Shown: in pieces, positions 17,408-26,203 of the stretch
How positions within the stretch are numbered: the first letter of the stretch is position 1
Layout of the letters: each line of letters starts with the position of its first letter
Program-made: the position numbers and the translations under genes
Source of the DNA: Anaerolineales bacterium
GTDB taxonomy: Bacteria; Chloroflexota; Anaerolineae; Anaerolineales; UBA11858
NCBI GenBank assembly: GCA_018335275.1
Contig: JAGXKM010000007.1
Span: 1-48,953 of the forward strand
DNA length: 48,953 bases
Direction: 5' to 3'
The notes under the pieces: generated by a model
The model's input: only the letters and a program-made list of their open reading frames with translations
Told to the model about the DNA's origin: nothing
Databases searched by the model: none

Positions 17408-18457
17408 TCAGGAAAGAATGTAGGCCAACACCCACTGCGTAGTGGCCAGCAAGGCATCCAGGTGGGTGCGCTCGTAATTATGGGAAGCATCCACGCCGGG
17501 ACCGATGAGCGAGACAGCCACATCGCCGCCCGCCCGCCAGTATGCCTCCCCATCCGATCCATAATAGGGGTAGATGTCCACTTTATGGGCGATCCCGTGC
17601 TGCTCCGCTAAAGAGCGCAGTCGCTCATTCAAACCGTAATGATAAGGACCGCCGGAGTCTTTGACGCACAAGGTGGCATGGAACTCATCCGAGGTTTGCC
17701 CATCTCCCACCGCTGCCATGTCCACAGCGACCAATTCCTCCAACCCCGCTGGGAACCCGCTGGCTGCCCCATGGCCCACTTCCTCATAATTGCTGATGTG
17801 AAACACCGTGTCCTGGGCGGGCTTGCCTCCAGACTCCTGCAGAGCCTGGATGGCCGCCACCAGACAAGCTACACCCGCTTTGTCATCCAAATGTCTGGAG
17901 CGGATAAATCCCCCATTAACCTCCACCCGGGGGTCAAAGCAGACAAAATCCCCCACCCGGATCCCCAACTCCCGGGTCTCCTCCCTGGAACTCGTACGCA
18001 CGTCCAGGCGGACTTCCATGTGATCCTCGTCCCGCTTCGTTTCCCCGACTTTTTTGCCGTGCACATGCACTGAAGCGTTGTCGATTAAGATAGACCCGCG
18101 GATGTCCTCCCCTTTACTGGCGATCACAGTGCACCCTTCCCCTTCGACTGAATTCCAGGGAACGCCCCCAATCTTTGTCAGTTTGAGTCGGCCGCTGCTT
18201 TTGATCTCTTTGACCATCGCCCCCAATGTATCCACATGAGCGGTCAGTCCGCGCGGCGACCGGCTCTCCTCTCCCTTCCAGACCCCCACCAGCCCCCCCT
18301 TCTTCGTCACCCGCAGCTCAATTTCCGAAAATGGCCTTAAAGTCTCCTGAAGAGATTCAAGGATGTGATCCGTATATCCTGTGGGACTGGGCCTATTTAA
18401 GAGATCCACCAGCACTTCAAGCAAATATTCTTCATTAATGGGGGGCAGAGATGTCAT
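17408..18457 (-). CDS. M42-family metallopeptidase
   Basis: Cytosolic dinuclear-metal aminopeptidase family (TET/glutamyl-aminopeptidase-like; older annotations say endoglucanase M). About 349 residues with the metal and catalytic motifs in order: TAHVDTLGAMV (His-x-Asp), RHLDDKAGVA (bridging Asp), NYEEVGHGAA (catalytic Glu-Glu), VAVDMAAVG (Asp) and DASHNYERTHLDAL (last His). The ATG at 18457 is preceded by GAGGAAG; an in-frame GTG 12 bases upstream is less likely. The substrate is unknown; members assemble into large tetrahedral complexes and clip peptides. It may be co-transcribed with a small upstream reading frame. Confidence 0.88.
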   Translation of the reverse strand: MTSLPPINEEYLLEVLVDLLNRPSPTGYTDHILESLQETLRPFSEIELRVTKKGGLVGVWKGEESRSPRGLTAHVDTLGAMVKEIKSSGRLKLTKIGGVPWNSVEGEGCTVIASKGEDIRGSILIDNASVHVHGKKVGETKRDEDHMEVRLDVRTSSREETRELGIRVGDFVCFDPRVEVNGGFIRSRHLDDKAGVACLVAAIQALQESGGKPAQDTVFHISNYEEVGHGAASGFPAGLEELVAVDMAAVGDGQTSDEFHATLCVKDSGGPYHYGLNERLRSLAEQHGIAHKVDIYPYYGSDGEAYWRAGGDVAVSLIGPGVDASHNYERTHLDALLATTQWVLAYILS

Positions 18458-18508
18458 AGTCTTCCTCACTGTGAACGTTCAGGGATATCCTTATCAGAAG
18501 CGATCGCC

Positions 18509-18685
18509 TCACGGAACTCGTCCGGTAATGAGTCGGGCCAAGTTGAAACCAAAACCCAATAAATTGCTTCCATCCCACAGACCCAAATCCTGATGGCAAG
18601 ACACCCGGACATGATTGACATGCCCCTGCGGGTCGAGGACTCTGTAACGGACGTCGACGGGTTGGTGATAACGAAAATCTACCAT
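18509..18685 (-). CDS. Small hypothetical protein (58 aa), uncertain
   Basis: A 58-codon frame, MVDFRYHQPVDVRYR to the stop at 18509, lying 52 bases upstream of the M42 peptidase. A perfect TATAAT box (18692-18697) ends six bases before the ATG, the same placement seen at trmD and the first TPR gene; the best -35 (TTGCCG) has a short 15-base spacer. The product has mixed hydrophobic and polar composition with no motif I recognise. It could be real, or the box could simply drive the M42 gene with a 230-base leader. The flanking 18698-18876 shows nothing else. Confidence 0.3.
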   Translation of the reverse strand: MVDFRYHQPVDVRYRVLDPQGHVNHVRVSCHQDLGLWDGSNLLGFGFNLARLITGRVP

Positions 18686-18876
18686 ATTCCCATTATACAG
18701 GAAAGTGAGGTCCGGCAAAGATCTCTGCTGACCAGCACGGGACAGGCTCCTAAGATGAAACCGGCTCCCCCGGAAAGCCGGCCCACTCCACCTGCCAAAA
18801 AGAAACGGGTGTCCTGAGAGGCTTATATTTTCCTATTTATGAAAGGATGGAGTCAATCCGCTGAAAACAGCCAGGT

Positions 18877-19608
18877 TTATACCTCATCCCAGTCAGCGTC
18901 TTTCCAGGGATAATCCGCGACTTCTCTGGCCGCTTTGCGCACCTCAGGATCGCTGGAGTATTTCCCCTGCAGTTCGTCCGGCAGCAACCCAGCGATGCCG
19001 CGCATGATCTTTTCCCCGATCTCATCCAGCTGTTCCCGCCGTTCCCTGCCCCTGCCCGTGGTATGGAAAGGCCCGATGGGCGTTCCCACTTTGATTTTGA
19101 CTTTCGCTTGATTCCGGAGCCGGAGGGGAAAGATATCCCGGAACCCGGTGAAAGCCACCGGCAAAACCGGGGCCCCGGTTCGGGCTGCGAGGTACGCCGC
19201 CCCCGGACGCGCGGGCCGGAGCATCTCCGCCCAGGCGCCTCCCTCCGGGAATATCCCAAAAAGCCCTCCTTGAGAAAGCACGCTTTCCGCAGAGCGCAGG
19301 GCCTCTCTAGACACGGATCCGCGCCGGACGTAAAACACTCCCCACAACTTGGGCAGAAACTCAGCCCAGGCAGGTGTGAAGGCCGGGTTGGAACCGGCAA
19401 AGAATTCTATCCGCGGTGGCGCAAGGCGGATCATGGCTACCGAATCCGCGTAGCTGAAATGATTCCCGGCGATGATCATCGGGCCCTGTTCAGGCACCCT
19501 ATCCTGCCCCTCGATTTCAAGGTCCGTCAGAGCCCAAAACGCGGTATGGACCAAACCTTTCAAGGCAAAGCGAATGACCTGCCGGCGAGGGTAGTTGACT
19601 TTTGACAT
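18877..19608 (-). CDS. PlsC-like lysophospholipid acyltransferase
   Basis: Transfers acyl chains to (lyso)phosphatidic acid or a related acceptor at the membrane. The HX4D catalytic motif is NHFSYAD (about 49-55 from the ATG at 19608), and the acceptor-binding motif is GIFPEGGAW; LPVAFTGF is the fourth block. About 243 residues, usual for the family. A basic, amphipathic N-terminus precedes the fold. The start could also be a GTG at 19620. It lies in a minus-strand run with membrane-related genes, but the gap of 114 bases to the upstream gene leaves operon membership open. Whether it is true PlsC is not decidable. Confidence 0.87.
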   Translation of the reverse strand: MSKVNYPRRQVIRFALKGLVHTAFWALTDLEIEGQDRVPEQGPMIIAGNHFSYADSVAMIRLAPPRIEFFAGSNPAFTPAWAEFLPKLWGVFYVRRGSVSREALRSAESVLSQGGLFGIFPEGGAWAEMLRPARPGAAYLAARTGAPVLPVAFTGFRDIFPLRLRNQAKVKIKVGTPIGPFHTTGRGRERREQLDEIGEKIMRGIAGLLPDELQGKYSSDPEVRKAAREVADYPWKDADWDEV

Positions 19609-19722
19609 AAAGACGCTCACTTTTGTCTACATAAAACCAATCGTCTGGAACTAAAGATGCCTCATCACGTCCACGATAACTGTCAGGGACACCCTCAGCT
19701 TCTGACGCGCTTCCCGAGCAAA

Positions 19723-21243
19723 TCACGGCCGCTGATAAAAAACCCAGGGGGATTCCGGGTAATAATCATACACATCCCGCCTTCCCCGGTAAGCGGCTCT
19801 CAAAGCTGCATCCCGCTTCGGATCGAGATTCCAGGCGAAAAGAAAAGGGGTGTCAAAATAGGGTGTGGTCAGCTCCAGGTAACTGCCGTAAGGCATCCAT
19901 TGTTCGCTGTGCACGATAAACAACGCCGGAGCGAGCTCTCGCACCTCTTCCGTCCGAAAAGGCCGGAGTTCTTCCCGCTGAATGCCGTACAAGCCGTGCA
20001 GGCCCTGCAAACGAAAGGGAAGATAAAAGATGATATTGGCAGCGAGGAGCATGAAAACCGCAGTTGTTGTTAACAGCGGTTGTAGTTTACGCCATCCCCG
20101 GCGGGTGTGCAGGAAAGACCTCCCCCTTTCCAATGACCAGCCCCCGACCGTGATGATCCCGACCGCTGTGAAAATGGACAATCCCGGCAAAGCGGAAAAG
20201 TAATAGCGCGGCCCCAAAAGCCAGGACCCCACCCAGTACGCCCCGTACACCATCACCAAACTCGGAAAGAGACTGCCCAGCAACAATGCCCGCGTGTTTT
20301 TCCGGAAAGCCCATAATCCAAAAGGGAGAAAAAGCCAGGACAGCTTTCCCCAACCGAAAAGGTCGCTTAATCCCGTGCGCAAGCTGTGTTTGGTGTTCCA
20401 CCAGGCCAAGCGCAGACTGTGCCCTCCCTCCATCACCCCGTACCCCGGGCCGAATCCCACTTTGTCATAAGGCCACCACAGGGTGTACGGATTTTTGAAA
20501 AAATCCCCCGTGAGAGCCCCCTGCCACAGGAAATGGAGGGATCCCAAGATCAGCGCCACAGCCCCTGTCAGGATCACGCGTTTGCGCTGGAGGGCATCCC
20601 CCCGGACGAGGAGGACCAGGCCGTGGATACCGAATGGGATGGCCATTCCCATCATGGTCAGGGGGCGGGTCAACCCCAGTAAACCCAGACAGCTCCCTCC
20701 CAGGACCGCGGACAACCAATACGCGCTCCCTGACTGGCGGTCCTCGTCCGAAACCCCTTCATACCAGCACAGGATAAAGACCATGGACAGGACCAGACTC
20801 CAGGGATGGGAAAGCAGTGTTCCGGTTTGAATGAGAAACAAAGGGGATGTCAGGGTTAAACCTGCAGCCAACAGGCCGACCTTCTCGTTCTGAATCCGCT
20901 TCCCCAAATGGTAGGTCAACCACACAGCAAGCCCAGCCAAAAGGGGATTGACCCAGGAACGGATCCCCAGTCGGATCCCCAGGGAAAGCATAACCGGCCA
21001 CCCCAGAGGATATTTTCCAAATCGCTGGCCCTGGTAATCCACCACAAAGGGGATCAGGAAATGGTCCGGGAAATCCGGAGAGGGCACGGTAAGGTCACCC
21101 CGGGAGATGGCCTGGGCCTGCCACACATATGCGAACTCATCTTCCAGGTGGGCCATGTTATCAAACACGTTTCCACCCACCAAAGCAGCGGCAATTATGG
21201 CAAACAAGCATAAAACCAAGGCCAGGCGATCAGCGCTTGACAT
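19723..21243 (-). CDS. ArnT/PMT-like multi-pass membrane glycosyltransferase
   Basis: A 506-residue protein with about ten hydrophobic segments. The first external loop contains HLEDEFAYVWQAQAISRGDL, with acidic residues placed as in the catalytic loop of GT39/GT83-type lipid-sugar transferases (PMT, ArnT), and KYPLGWPVMLSL follows as in that superfamily. Such enzymes transfer a sugar from a polyprenyl-phosphate carrier on the outer face of the membrane. A hydrophilic C-terminal domain (from about 430) ends the protein. It begins two bases after the stop of the phosphatase gene, indicating translational coupling. Acceptor and donor are unknown. Confidence 0.75.
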   Translation of the reverse strand: MSSADRLALVLCLFAIIAAALVGGNVFDNMAHLEDEFAYVWQAQAISRGDLTVPSPDFPDHFLIPFVVDYQGQRFGKYPLGWPVMLSLGIRLGIRSWVNPLLAGLAVWLTYHLGKRIQNEKVGLLAAGLTLTSPLFLIQTGTLLSHPWSLVLSMVFILCWYEGVSDEDRQSGSAYWLSAVLGGSCLGLLGLTRPLTMMGMAIPFGIHGLVLLVRGDALQRKRVILTGAVALILGSLHFLWQGALTGDFFKNPYTLWWPYDKVGFGPGYGVMEGGHSLRLAWWNTKHSLRTGLSDLFGWGKLSWLFLPFGLWAFRKNTRALLLGSLFPSLVMVYGAYWVGSWLLGPRYYFSALPGLSIFTAVGIITVGGWSLERGRSFLHTRRGWRKLQPLLTTTAVFMLLAANIIFYLPFRLQGLHGLYGIQREELRPFRTEEVRELAPALFIVHSEQWMPYGSYLELTTPYFDTPFLFAWNLDPKRDAALRAAYRGRRDVYDYYPESPWVFYQRP

Positions 21244-21245
21244 GG

Positions 21246-22247
21246 TCAGGCACCGATCTCTCGCAGCGCTTTAAGGGTTTCCGGATGGAGGAACCCATTG
21301 GTCGCACAAATACCGCGGTTAGCGGTCAGGCGTTCTCCCTGGGAAAAATCCAGAGGTTTCCCATCTAAGTCGGTGACTTTTCCCCCCGCTTCTTCCACTA
21401 ACAAAGAACCTGCTGCCTGATCCCAGACCTTTTCCCGATATCCCTCCCGCCCTCCGTCCAACAATCGCAAGTAGATTTCGGCTTTTCCCCCTGCCAGAAG
21501 GGCGTATTTCGCCTGGCTGTCCAAACGAACCGGCCCGACATCCACGTTCAAAGCCTGCGTAAAATCTACAATTTGATCGACGTTCGTGTGCCCTGACTCA
21601 AAAGAGCGCAGGAGACGGGCTTGCGTGGTATCTGTCTTCCGGGAAACGTGAAGAGCTGAAAAGTAAGGACTCGAAATCGGGGAATGCAAAGGCATGACCC
21701 AGCTCCCCTGACCCCGTGCGGTCGCAAAAAGGGATCCCTCTCCGCCTAAATCTTCTTCGAGATCCGCGTTCAAATTGGGGCAACCCAGGACACCAATCTG
21801 TTCCTTTCCTCCCTGGATATATCCTAAACACACAGCGAATTGGGCCCCCCGCAGGAAACCTTTCGTGCCGTCTATAGGATCCAGAGTCCAATACTCCTTT
21901 CCCACTCCCCCCCGACCGCGGTCAATCCAGTCAAGAACCCCTTCAGGAGATGCGTTTGGAATCACCCGGGAGACATAGCCGGTAATTTTCTCCAGCTTCT
22001 CCGCGTTTTCTTCCAGGCGGAGAACGTCGGCGTCCTCCTCTCCAATTAAGGACACATCAGGATCATATCGATTCAGATGGCAGCCCACCACCGCCTGGGC
22101 AGCGAAATCAGCCACTGTGACAGGCGTGCGATCCTCCTTCGTGAGGGCTGAAGTGACCATCTCAGTCTGGATCTCCTGGACAAGCTGGGAGGCGGTCTGG
22201 ACAGCAGTGAGCGCGAAGTCAATTTTTGAGTCAGATAAATTAATCAT
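21246..22247 (-). CDS. Inositol-monophosphatase-fold phosphatase, HAL2/CysQ-like
   Basis: Mg-dependent phosphatase of the IMPase superfamily, closest in appearance to 3'(2'),5'-bisphosphate nucleotidases that clear PAP. Motifs: LIGEEDAD (metal-binding Glu), LDPIDGTKGFLRG (core DPIDGT; the KGFLRG continuation is characteristic of HAL2) and KVWDQAAGSLLVEEAGG near the C-terminus. About 333 residues from the ATG at 22247; a longer frame starts at 22283 but adds no family sequence. A TAAGGT box ends seven bases before the ATG with a possible TTGCAG -35 (17-base spacer), so the mRNA may be leaderless; a weak AAGG could alternatively serve as Shine-Dalgarno. Coupled to the membrane glycosyltransferase downstream. 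Confidence 0.85.
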   Translation of the reverse strand: MINLSDSKIDFALTAVQTASQLVQEIQTEMVTSALTKEDRTPVTVADFAAQAVVGCHLNRYDPDVSLIGEEDADVLRLEENAEKLEKITGYVSRVIPNASPEGVLDWIDRGRGGVGKEYWTLDPIDGTKGFLRGAQFAVCLGYIQGGKEQIGVLGCPNLNADLEEDLGGEGSLFATARGQGSWVMPLHSPISSPYFSALHVSRKTDTTQARLLRSFESGHTNVDQIVDFTQALNVDVGPVRLDSQAKYALLAGGKAEIYLRLLDGGREGYREKVWDQAAGSLLVEEAGGKVTDLDGKPLDFSQGERLTANRGICATNGFLHPETLKALREIGA

Positions 22248-22363
22248 CTCGTCTACCTTAGCATGAAACCCAAACCCCTGCAAGGTGGAGGGAAAAGGAC
22301 AGCACCTCAGGGCTTAAAATGGGGGTTCTGGAGCTCACGCCCTTCCTCTATTTATATTCGTTT

Positions 22364-23755
22364 TCAGGTTTTTGAACTCTGGATCGACCCGGTATCTTTG
22401 GCGGCCCCATCCACGGGGACAGCGGTCAGATCGTAGACCATGGCCCCATTGATCTGCACAGGGACAATATCTCCCACAGGAACTTCGCCCTCAACAATGA
22501 CCATGCCGTCAATCTCGGGCGCGTCACGGTAGGAACGACCCAGAGTAATCATATCGGTGGTGCCTTCGATCATCCCCTGCCCTTCCATCAAGACATGGAG
22601 TGTTTTCCCTACCAGGGCCTGGTTCTTCGTTAAAGAGATATTTTGCTGCCGGACCATCAATTCTTCTTTCCGGGCTTCTTTGACGTCCTCCGGGATGGGA
22701 TCTCCCAAGGATTCCGAAGGGGTTCCCTGTTCAAAAGAGAACGTGAACGTACCCACGCGGTCGAACTGGATGTCTTCGATGAACCCCAACAGCGCTTCAA
22801 ATTCTTCTTGCGTTTCACCGGGATAACCAACCAGAAATGTAGATCGCAGCGCGATCTCCGGCATTGCCTCCCGCAGTTTTTCAATGATCTCATAGACCCA
22901 TTCCACATTCGCCGGTCGATGCATGCGCCGCAGCGTATCGGGATGCGCATGCTGCAGCGGCATATCCAGGTAAGGGAGAATTTGCGGGTGACCGGCCATG
23001 ACGTCGATCAAACGATCCGTCACATAGCCGGGATAGGCGTACAGAACACGGATCCAGTCCACATCCGGTACCGCATCCGTCAGGTTTGCCAACAACCGGG
23101 CCAGCCCGTTTTCCATCCCCAGATCATGCCCGTAATCCGTGGTATCCTGGGCGATGAGATTGATCTCCCGGACTCCGTTATCTCGTAAGAGACGGGCTTC
23201 ATCAAGGATCTCAGCCATGGGGCGGCTGACCAGGGTGCCTTTAATCAATGGGATAGCGCAGAACGCACAGGGTCGCCGGCAGCCGTCCGCGATCTTGAGG
23301 TAAGCGCTGACCCCCTGCAGATGGGCCTGAATGGCACCTCGTGTATCCCGGCCCACCGTGTTCACTTCAGGGAGATGATAAAGGGGTTCGGATCGATCCC
23401 CTTTTCGCAAGGTGTTGACCACCTCGAGGATATCCATCCAGCGCCGCGTGCCCAAGACACCATCCAGGCGGGGAACCTGCCGGACGACCTCCTCTCCGTA
23501 ACGTTGAGTCAAACATCCTGCTGCAATTAACACCTGCCCGGGTTGTTTATGATTAGCCAGATCCCTTAAAACTTGATACGACTCCTCCCGGGCAGGTTCG
23601 ATGAATCCGCAGGTATTAACGATGAGTACCTCAGCCTCGCTGGGTGAGTCCACCGGTGAAAAACCATCATGGTTCAAAATCTGAGCCATGCCATCGGAAT
23701 CAACCGTGTTTTTCGCACAACCCAAAGAAACCATGTGAAACGTCTTTTCTTTCAT
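22364..23755 (-). CDS. rimO: Ribosomal protein S12 methylthiotransferase RimO
   Basis: Radical-SAM enzyme that methylthiolates the conserved aspartate of ribosomal protein S12. Cysteines of the auxiliary cluster domain are at about 13, 49 and 81 (SLGCAKN, VNTCGF, AGCLTQ); the radical-SAM triad is GCRRPCAFCAIP (about 158-169). The SLGCAKNTVDSDGM start and PYLDMPLQHAHPDTLRRMHR favour RimO over MiaB. A C-terminal TRAM-type domain is present up to residue 463. AAAGG lies nine bases before the ATG. Confidence 0.94.
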   Translation of the reverse strand: MKEKTFHMVSLGCAKNTVDSDGMAQILNHDGFSPVDSPSEAEVLIVNTCGFIEPAREESYQVLRDLANHKQPGQVLIAAGCLTQRYGEEVVRQVPRLDGVLGTRRWMDILEVVNTLRKGDRSEPLYHLPEVNTVGRDTRGAIQAHLQGVSAYLKIADGCRRPCAFCAIPLIKGTLVSRPMAEILDEARLLRDNGVREINLIAQDTTDYGHDLGMENGLARLLANLTDAVPDVDWIRVLYAYPGYVTDRLIDVMAGHPQILPYLDMPLQHAHPDTLRRMHRPANVEWVYEIIEKLREAMPEIALRSTFLVGYPGETQEEFEALLGFIEDIQFDRVGTFTFSFEQGTPSESLGDPIPEDVKEARKEELMVRQQNISLTKNQALVGKTLHVLMEGQGMIEGTTDMITLGRSYRDAPEIDGMVIVEGEVPVGDIVPVQINGAMVYDLTAVPVDGAAKDTGSIQSSKT

Positions 23756-23791
23756 AGATCTCTACCTTTCATCGCGAAGACGATCCTCCCC

Positions 23792-25039
23792 TCACTCATC
23801 TGTAGGTTGCGGCGTGAGCGTGGGCGTCGGGGTATCTTCGGGCGTGGGTGTGATCGTGGGCGTCGGGGAAATCGTGGGTGTCGGCGTAAATGCCCCTTCT
23901 TCCGTGTACACCAGGTTAACCACCTCTCCAAACAATCCCAACACGCCCAGGTCCCGCTGGTTGTAGATGACTTCCACCGCTGCTGCGTTCCCAGTTAACA
24001 ACTCCACCCTTTCCTCACCGTCGAATACGTGTACGCTGCCCGGCATAACGCGGCCGTTGAAAGCCTCCTGCCCATCTACGATCACTTGCATCCACGCTCG
24101 CTGGTTCACGATCAGTTGTATATTCACGTTCCCGACTGCGCTGGCAGGCTGGGTGGGCTGGGTCTCCGGAGTCAGCGTAGCCGTCGGGAGATCATCGTCA
24201 TCCTCCTCCACCCCCACGGCGATCTCATCTTCAAGGGTCTCTGTGGGCGTCACAGTTAATGTATGGGTGGGCGAAGGCAGCAGCACCTGGGCCACACCGG
24301 GAATCGTGGAGGTCCCCTGTGCATGATCCCCATCCCTGTTGAAAACCAGCAAGCTGGACCAGATGATGACCACACCCAGAAAGAGCACAATCAACAGACC
24401 TAAGATCAGATTTCCCGAGAAAAACCTCCTCCATTTAAGTGGAATGGAGAAAACCCCTTTCTTTGAGGGGGAGGCTTTCTTTTTTAAGTCCAAACGCGCC
24501 TGCAGAACATCAGCATAGGAAAGGAGCAGAGCATCTGTATCCAAGCCCAAGAACTCAGCATAGTTCTTCAACATTCCTTTGCCCTGCACGGTGGAGGGTA
24601 AATCATCCAACCTGCCCTCCTCAATGGCCCTCAAATAACGGCCGTGAATATGGATTTGCCTTTCTACATCCTGGACAGAAAAGCCCAGCGTTTCCCGCTG
24701 ATCCTGGAGCGTTTTCCCGATATCCCCGAATTCGCCTTCTCCGGATGTTGCAGCTCGCGCAGATGAAGCCGTTTGGGGTTGATTCCGATCTTCGCGCGGG
24801 ATCGTTGAATCCGACTCCTGCAGGAGATAGGATTCCGCATCCAAACCAAGGTAATCAGCGTAGGAACGGACAAACCCCCGCTGTTGGACCGCAGAAGGGA
24901 GTTCCTCTAATCGCCCTTCTTCAATCGCACGCAGGTAATGCTCCTTGATCTTGGTCGCATGCGCTGCTTCTGCCAGGGTTATGTTTTGACTGCGGCGCGC
25001 TTCTTTTATCTGCTGCCCCAACGATTGTTCCATAGCCAC
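23792..25039 (-). CDS. RodZ-like membrane protein with two helix-turn-helix domains
   Basis: A 415-residue protein. Two copies of the HTH_25-type domain lie in tandem: about 8-70 (GQQIKEARRSQNITLAEAA, then EHYLRAIEEGRLEELP) and about 105-165 (GKTLQDQRETLGFSVQDVE, then GRYLRAIEEGRLDDLP). A basic stretch and a single membrane segment (about 205-228) follow, then a Thr-rich linker, a beta-rich DUF4115-like domain (INIQLIVNQRAWMQVIVDGQ region, about 300-375) and a TPTPT-rich tail. RodZ normally has one HTH, which binds MreB and organises the cell-wall elongation machine. The start is a GTG at 25039 (six bases after a -10 box) or the ATG two codons later. It follows rplI and precedes rimO. Confidence 0.85.
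   Translation of the reverse strand: MAMEQSLGQQIKEARRSQNITLAEAAHATKIKEHYLRAIEEGRLEELPSAVQQRGFVRSYADYLGLDAESYLLQESDSTIPREDRNQPQTASSARAATSGEGEFGDIGKTLQDQRETLGFSVQDVERQIHIHGRYLRAIEEGRLDDLPSTVQGKGMLKNYAEFLGLDTDALLLSYADVLQARLDLKKKASPSKKGVFSIPLKWRRFFSGNLILGLLIVLFLGVVIIWSSLLVFNRDGDHAQGTSTIPGVAQVLLPSPTHTLTVTPTETLEDEIAVGVEEDDDDLPTATLTPETQPTQPASAVGNVNIQLIVNQRAWMQVIVDGQEAFNGRVMPGSVHVFDGEERVELLTGNAAAVEVIYNQRDLGVLGLFGEVVNLVYTEEGAFTPTPTISPTPTITPTPEDTPTPTLTPQPTDE
23795..23895. repeat. Low-complexity TPTPT-coding tract
   Basis: Repeated GTGGGCGTCGG-like units encode the Thr/Pro-rich C-terminal tail of the RodZ-like protein. It is likely a flexible extracytoplasmic tail. Confidence 0.7.
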
Positions 25040-25045
25040 CCCGCT

Positions 25046-25073
25046 AGATAAGTTAAGGGGTCATTGATAGCAA
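25046..25073 (-). promoter_or_regulatory. Promoter of the RodZ-like gene, leaderless spacing
   Basis: Minus strand -35 TTGCTA (25068-25073), 16-base spacer, -10 TTATCT (25046-25051), then six bases and the GTG at 25039. Confidence 0.5.
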
Positions 25074-25075
25074 AG

Positions 25076-25113
25076 ACCGGTCTGGGTTTATCCAAAGAAG
25101 GCCCCAGACCGGT
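25076..25113 (-). terminator. Inverted repeat / terminator after rplI
   Basis: ACCGGTCTGGG (25076-25086) pairs perfectly with CCCAGACCGGT (25103-25113) around a 16-base loop. Read on the minus strand it is followed by CTTTGCT, a weak U-tract. It lies just downstream of rplI and directly upstream of the -35 box of the next gene. Confidence 0.75.
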
Positions 25114-25142
25114 TCACGCATTCTTTTTACAGAAGGGATTGA

Positions 25143-25862
25143 TTACTCAGCTACCTCTTCCTCTGATTCAACCTCTTCAACTTCCTCATCCTCCGGGTTT
25201 TCCTGATCCAGTTCCGCTTCTTCCTCTTTGGCTTCCATGTCCTCTTGATCAGGCCCGGCTTCCTCTGAGTCAATCTCTTCCCCTTCAGCTTCTGTCTCTT
25301 CCGTCTCGCCTTCTTCCTCCTCGGCTTCACCTTCAACTTCCCCGCTGATCTCTTCCAAAGCCTCCTGGGCCTTCAAAGCTTCCTGCTCTTCTTCTTCCAA
25401 GGCGGATTCAGGAGGTTCGCCCTCCCGGTGGACGATGACCTCCACTTCAGGAATCAGATCCACCGTGAGGCGAACAGATACATTGTGTAAGCCGATTTCG
25501 CGCAGGGGCTGAGATTCGATTTGTTTGGCTTCGATCTCCACGCCAATTTCCTCACCCACCGCTTCAGCCAGCATCTGCGTGTTGACAGAGCCGTACAAAC
25601 GGCCTGTTTCACTGGCTTTCACCGCAAAGGTGAACAATTGGCCATCCAGCTGCTCCGCTACGCCGCTCATCTCTTCATTAATGCGGGCCCGCTTCTTCTC
25701 GCCTTCTTTGCGAATCCGGCCAGCCTGTTTAATGGCTCCAGGGGTAGCCAAAACCGCCAGGCCCTGGGGCATGAGATAATTCCGCGCGTAACCCGGGGCG
25801 ACTTTCTTGACCTCCCCCGCACGTCCTAATTTATACACGTCCTCAAGTAAAAGAATTTTCAT
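25143..25862 (-). CDS. rplI: 50S ribosomal protein L9 with a long acidic C-terminal extension
   Basis: Residues 1 to about 148 are a normal L9: the rRNA-binding N-domain MKILLLEDVYKLGRAGEVKK, with GYARNYLMPQGLA, the long connecting helix and the C-domain (GLHNVSVRLTVDLIPEVEVI). The family normally stops near 148-150 residues; here the frame continues without interruption to 239 residues with a tail that is almost entirely Glu, Asp, Ala and Ser. The tail follows the last folded strand directly and its codon use is like the rest. Shine-Dalgarno AAGGAAAGGG precedes the ATG, and a near-consensus promoter lies about 75 bases upstream. The tail may be disordered and could mimic nucleic acid or bind cations; this is inference. 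Confidence 0.95.
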   Translation of the reverse strand: MKILLLEDVYKLGRAGEVKKVAPGYARNYLMPQGLAVLATPGAIKQAGRIRKEGEKKRARINEEMSGVAEQLDGQLFTFAVKASETGRLYGSVNTQMLAEAVGEEIGVEIEAKQIESQPLREIGLHNVSVRLTVDLIPEVEVIVHREGEPPESALEEEEQEALKAQEALEEISGEVEGEAEEEEGETEETEAEGEEIDSEEAGPDQEDMEAKEEEAELDQENPEDEEVEEVESEEEVAE

Positions 25863-25941
25863 TTTTCAAGCCCTTTCCTTAGTTATAAAACGTTCAAACA
25901 AAGGCCTCGGGCGAAGGGTACAACGCTCCGAGACGGAGGAA

Positions 25942-25970
25942 ATTTTACCAGATTGAGATGGGATCGTCAA
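25942..25970 (-). promoter_or_regulatory. Promoter of rplI
   Basis: Minus strand -35 TTGACG (25965-25970), 17-base spacer, -10 TAAAAT (25942-25947). The leader of about 70 bases contains a small CTCGG/CCGAG stem. The remaining 25971-26203, between this promoter and the rhomboid gene, holds no convincing gene. Confidence 0.82.
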
Positions 25971-26203
25971 TAACCGGCATTGCTGTGAGCTTGAGAGTAA
26001 AATGAAAGTTTCCATCCTTATGCATAATGAAAACCTCAACTCCCGACCCGATCAGAAGAGGAGAGATGACTCCATTTCAAATCCCCCGTGAGGGCTGGCT
26101 GGAGCGAATGAACCCCCGCAGCCGGAAAGCAGCCCCTGGATCCCTTTTTACCTTGAGGAAACGATATTCCTCCTTCACAAATCAGATCGTAGAAACCACC
26201 CTT

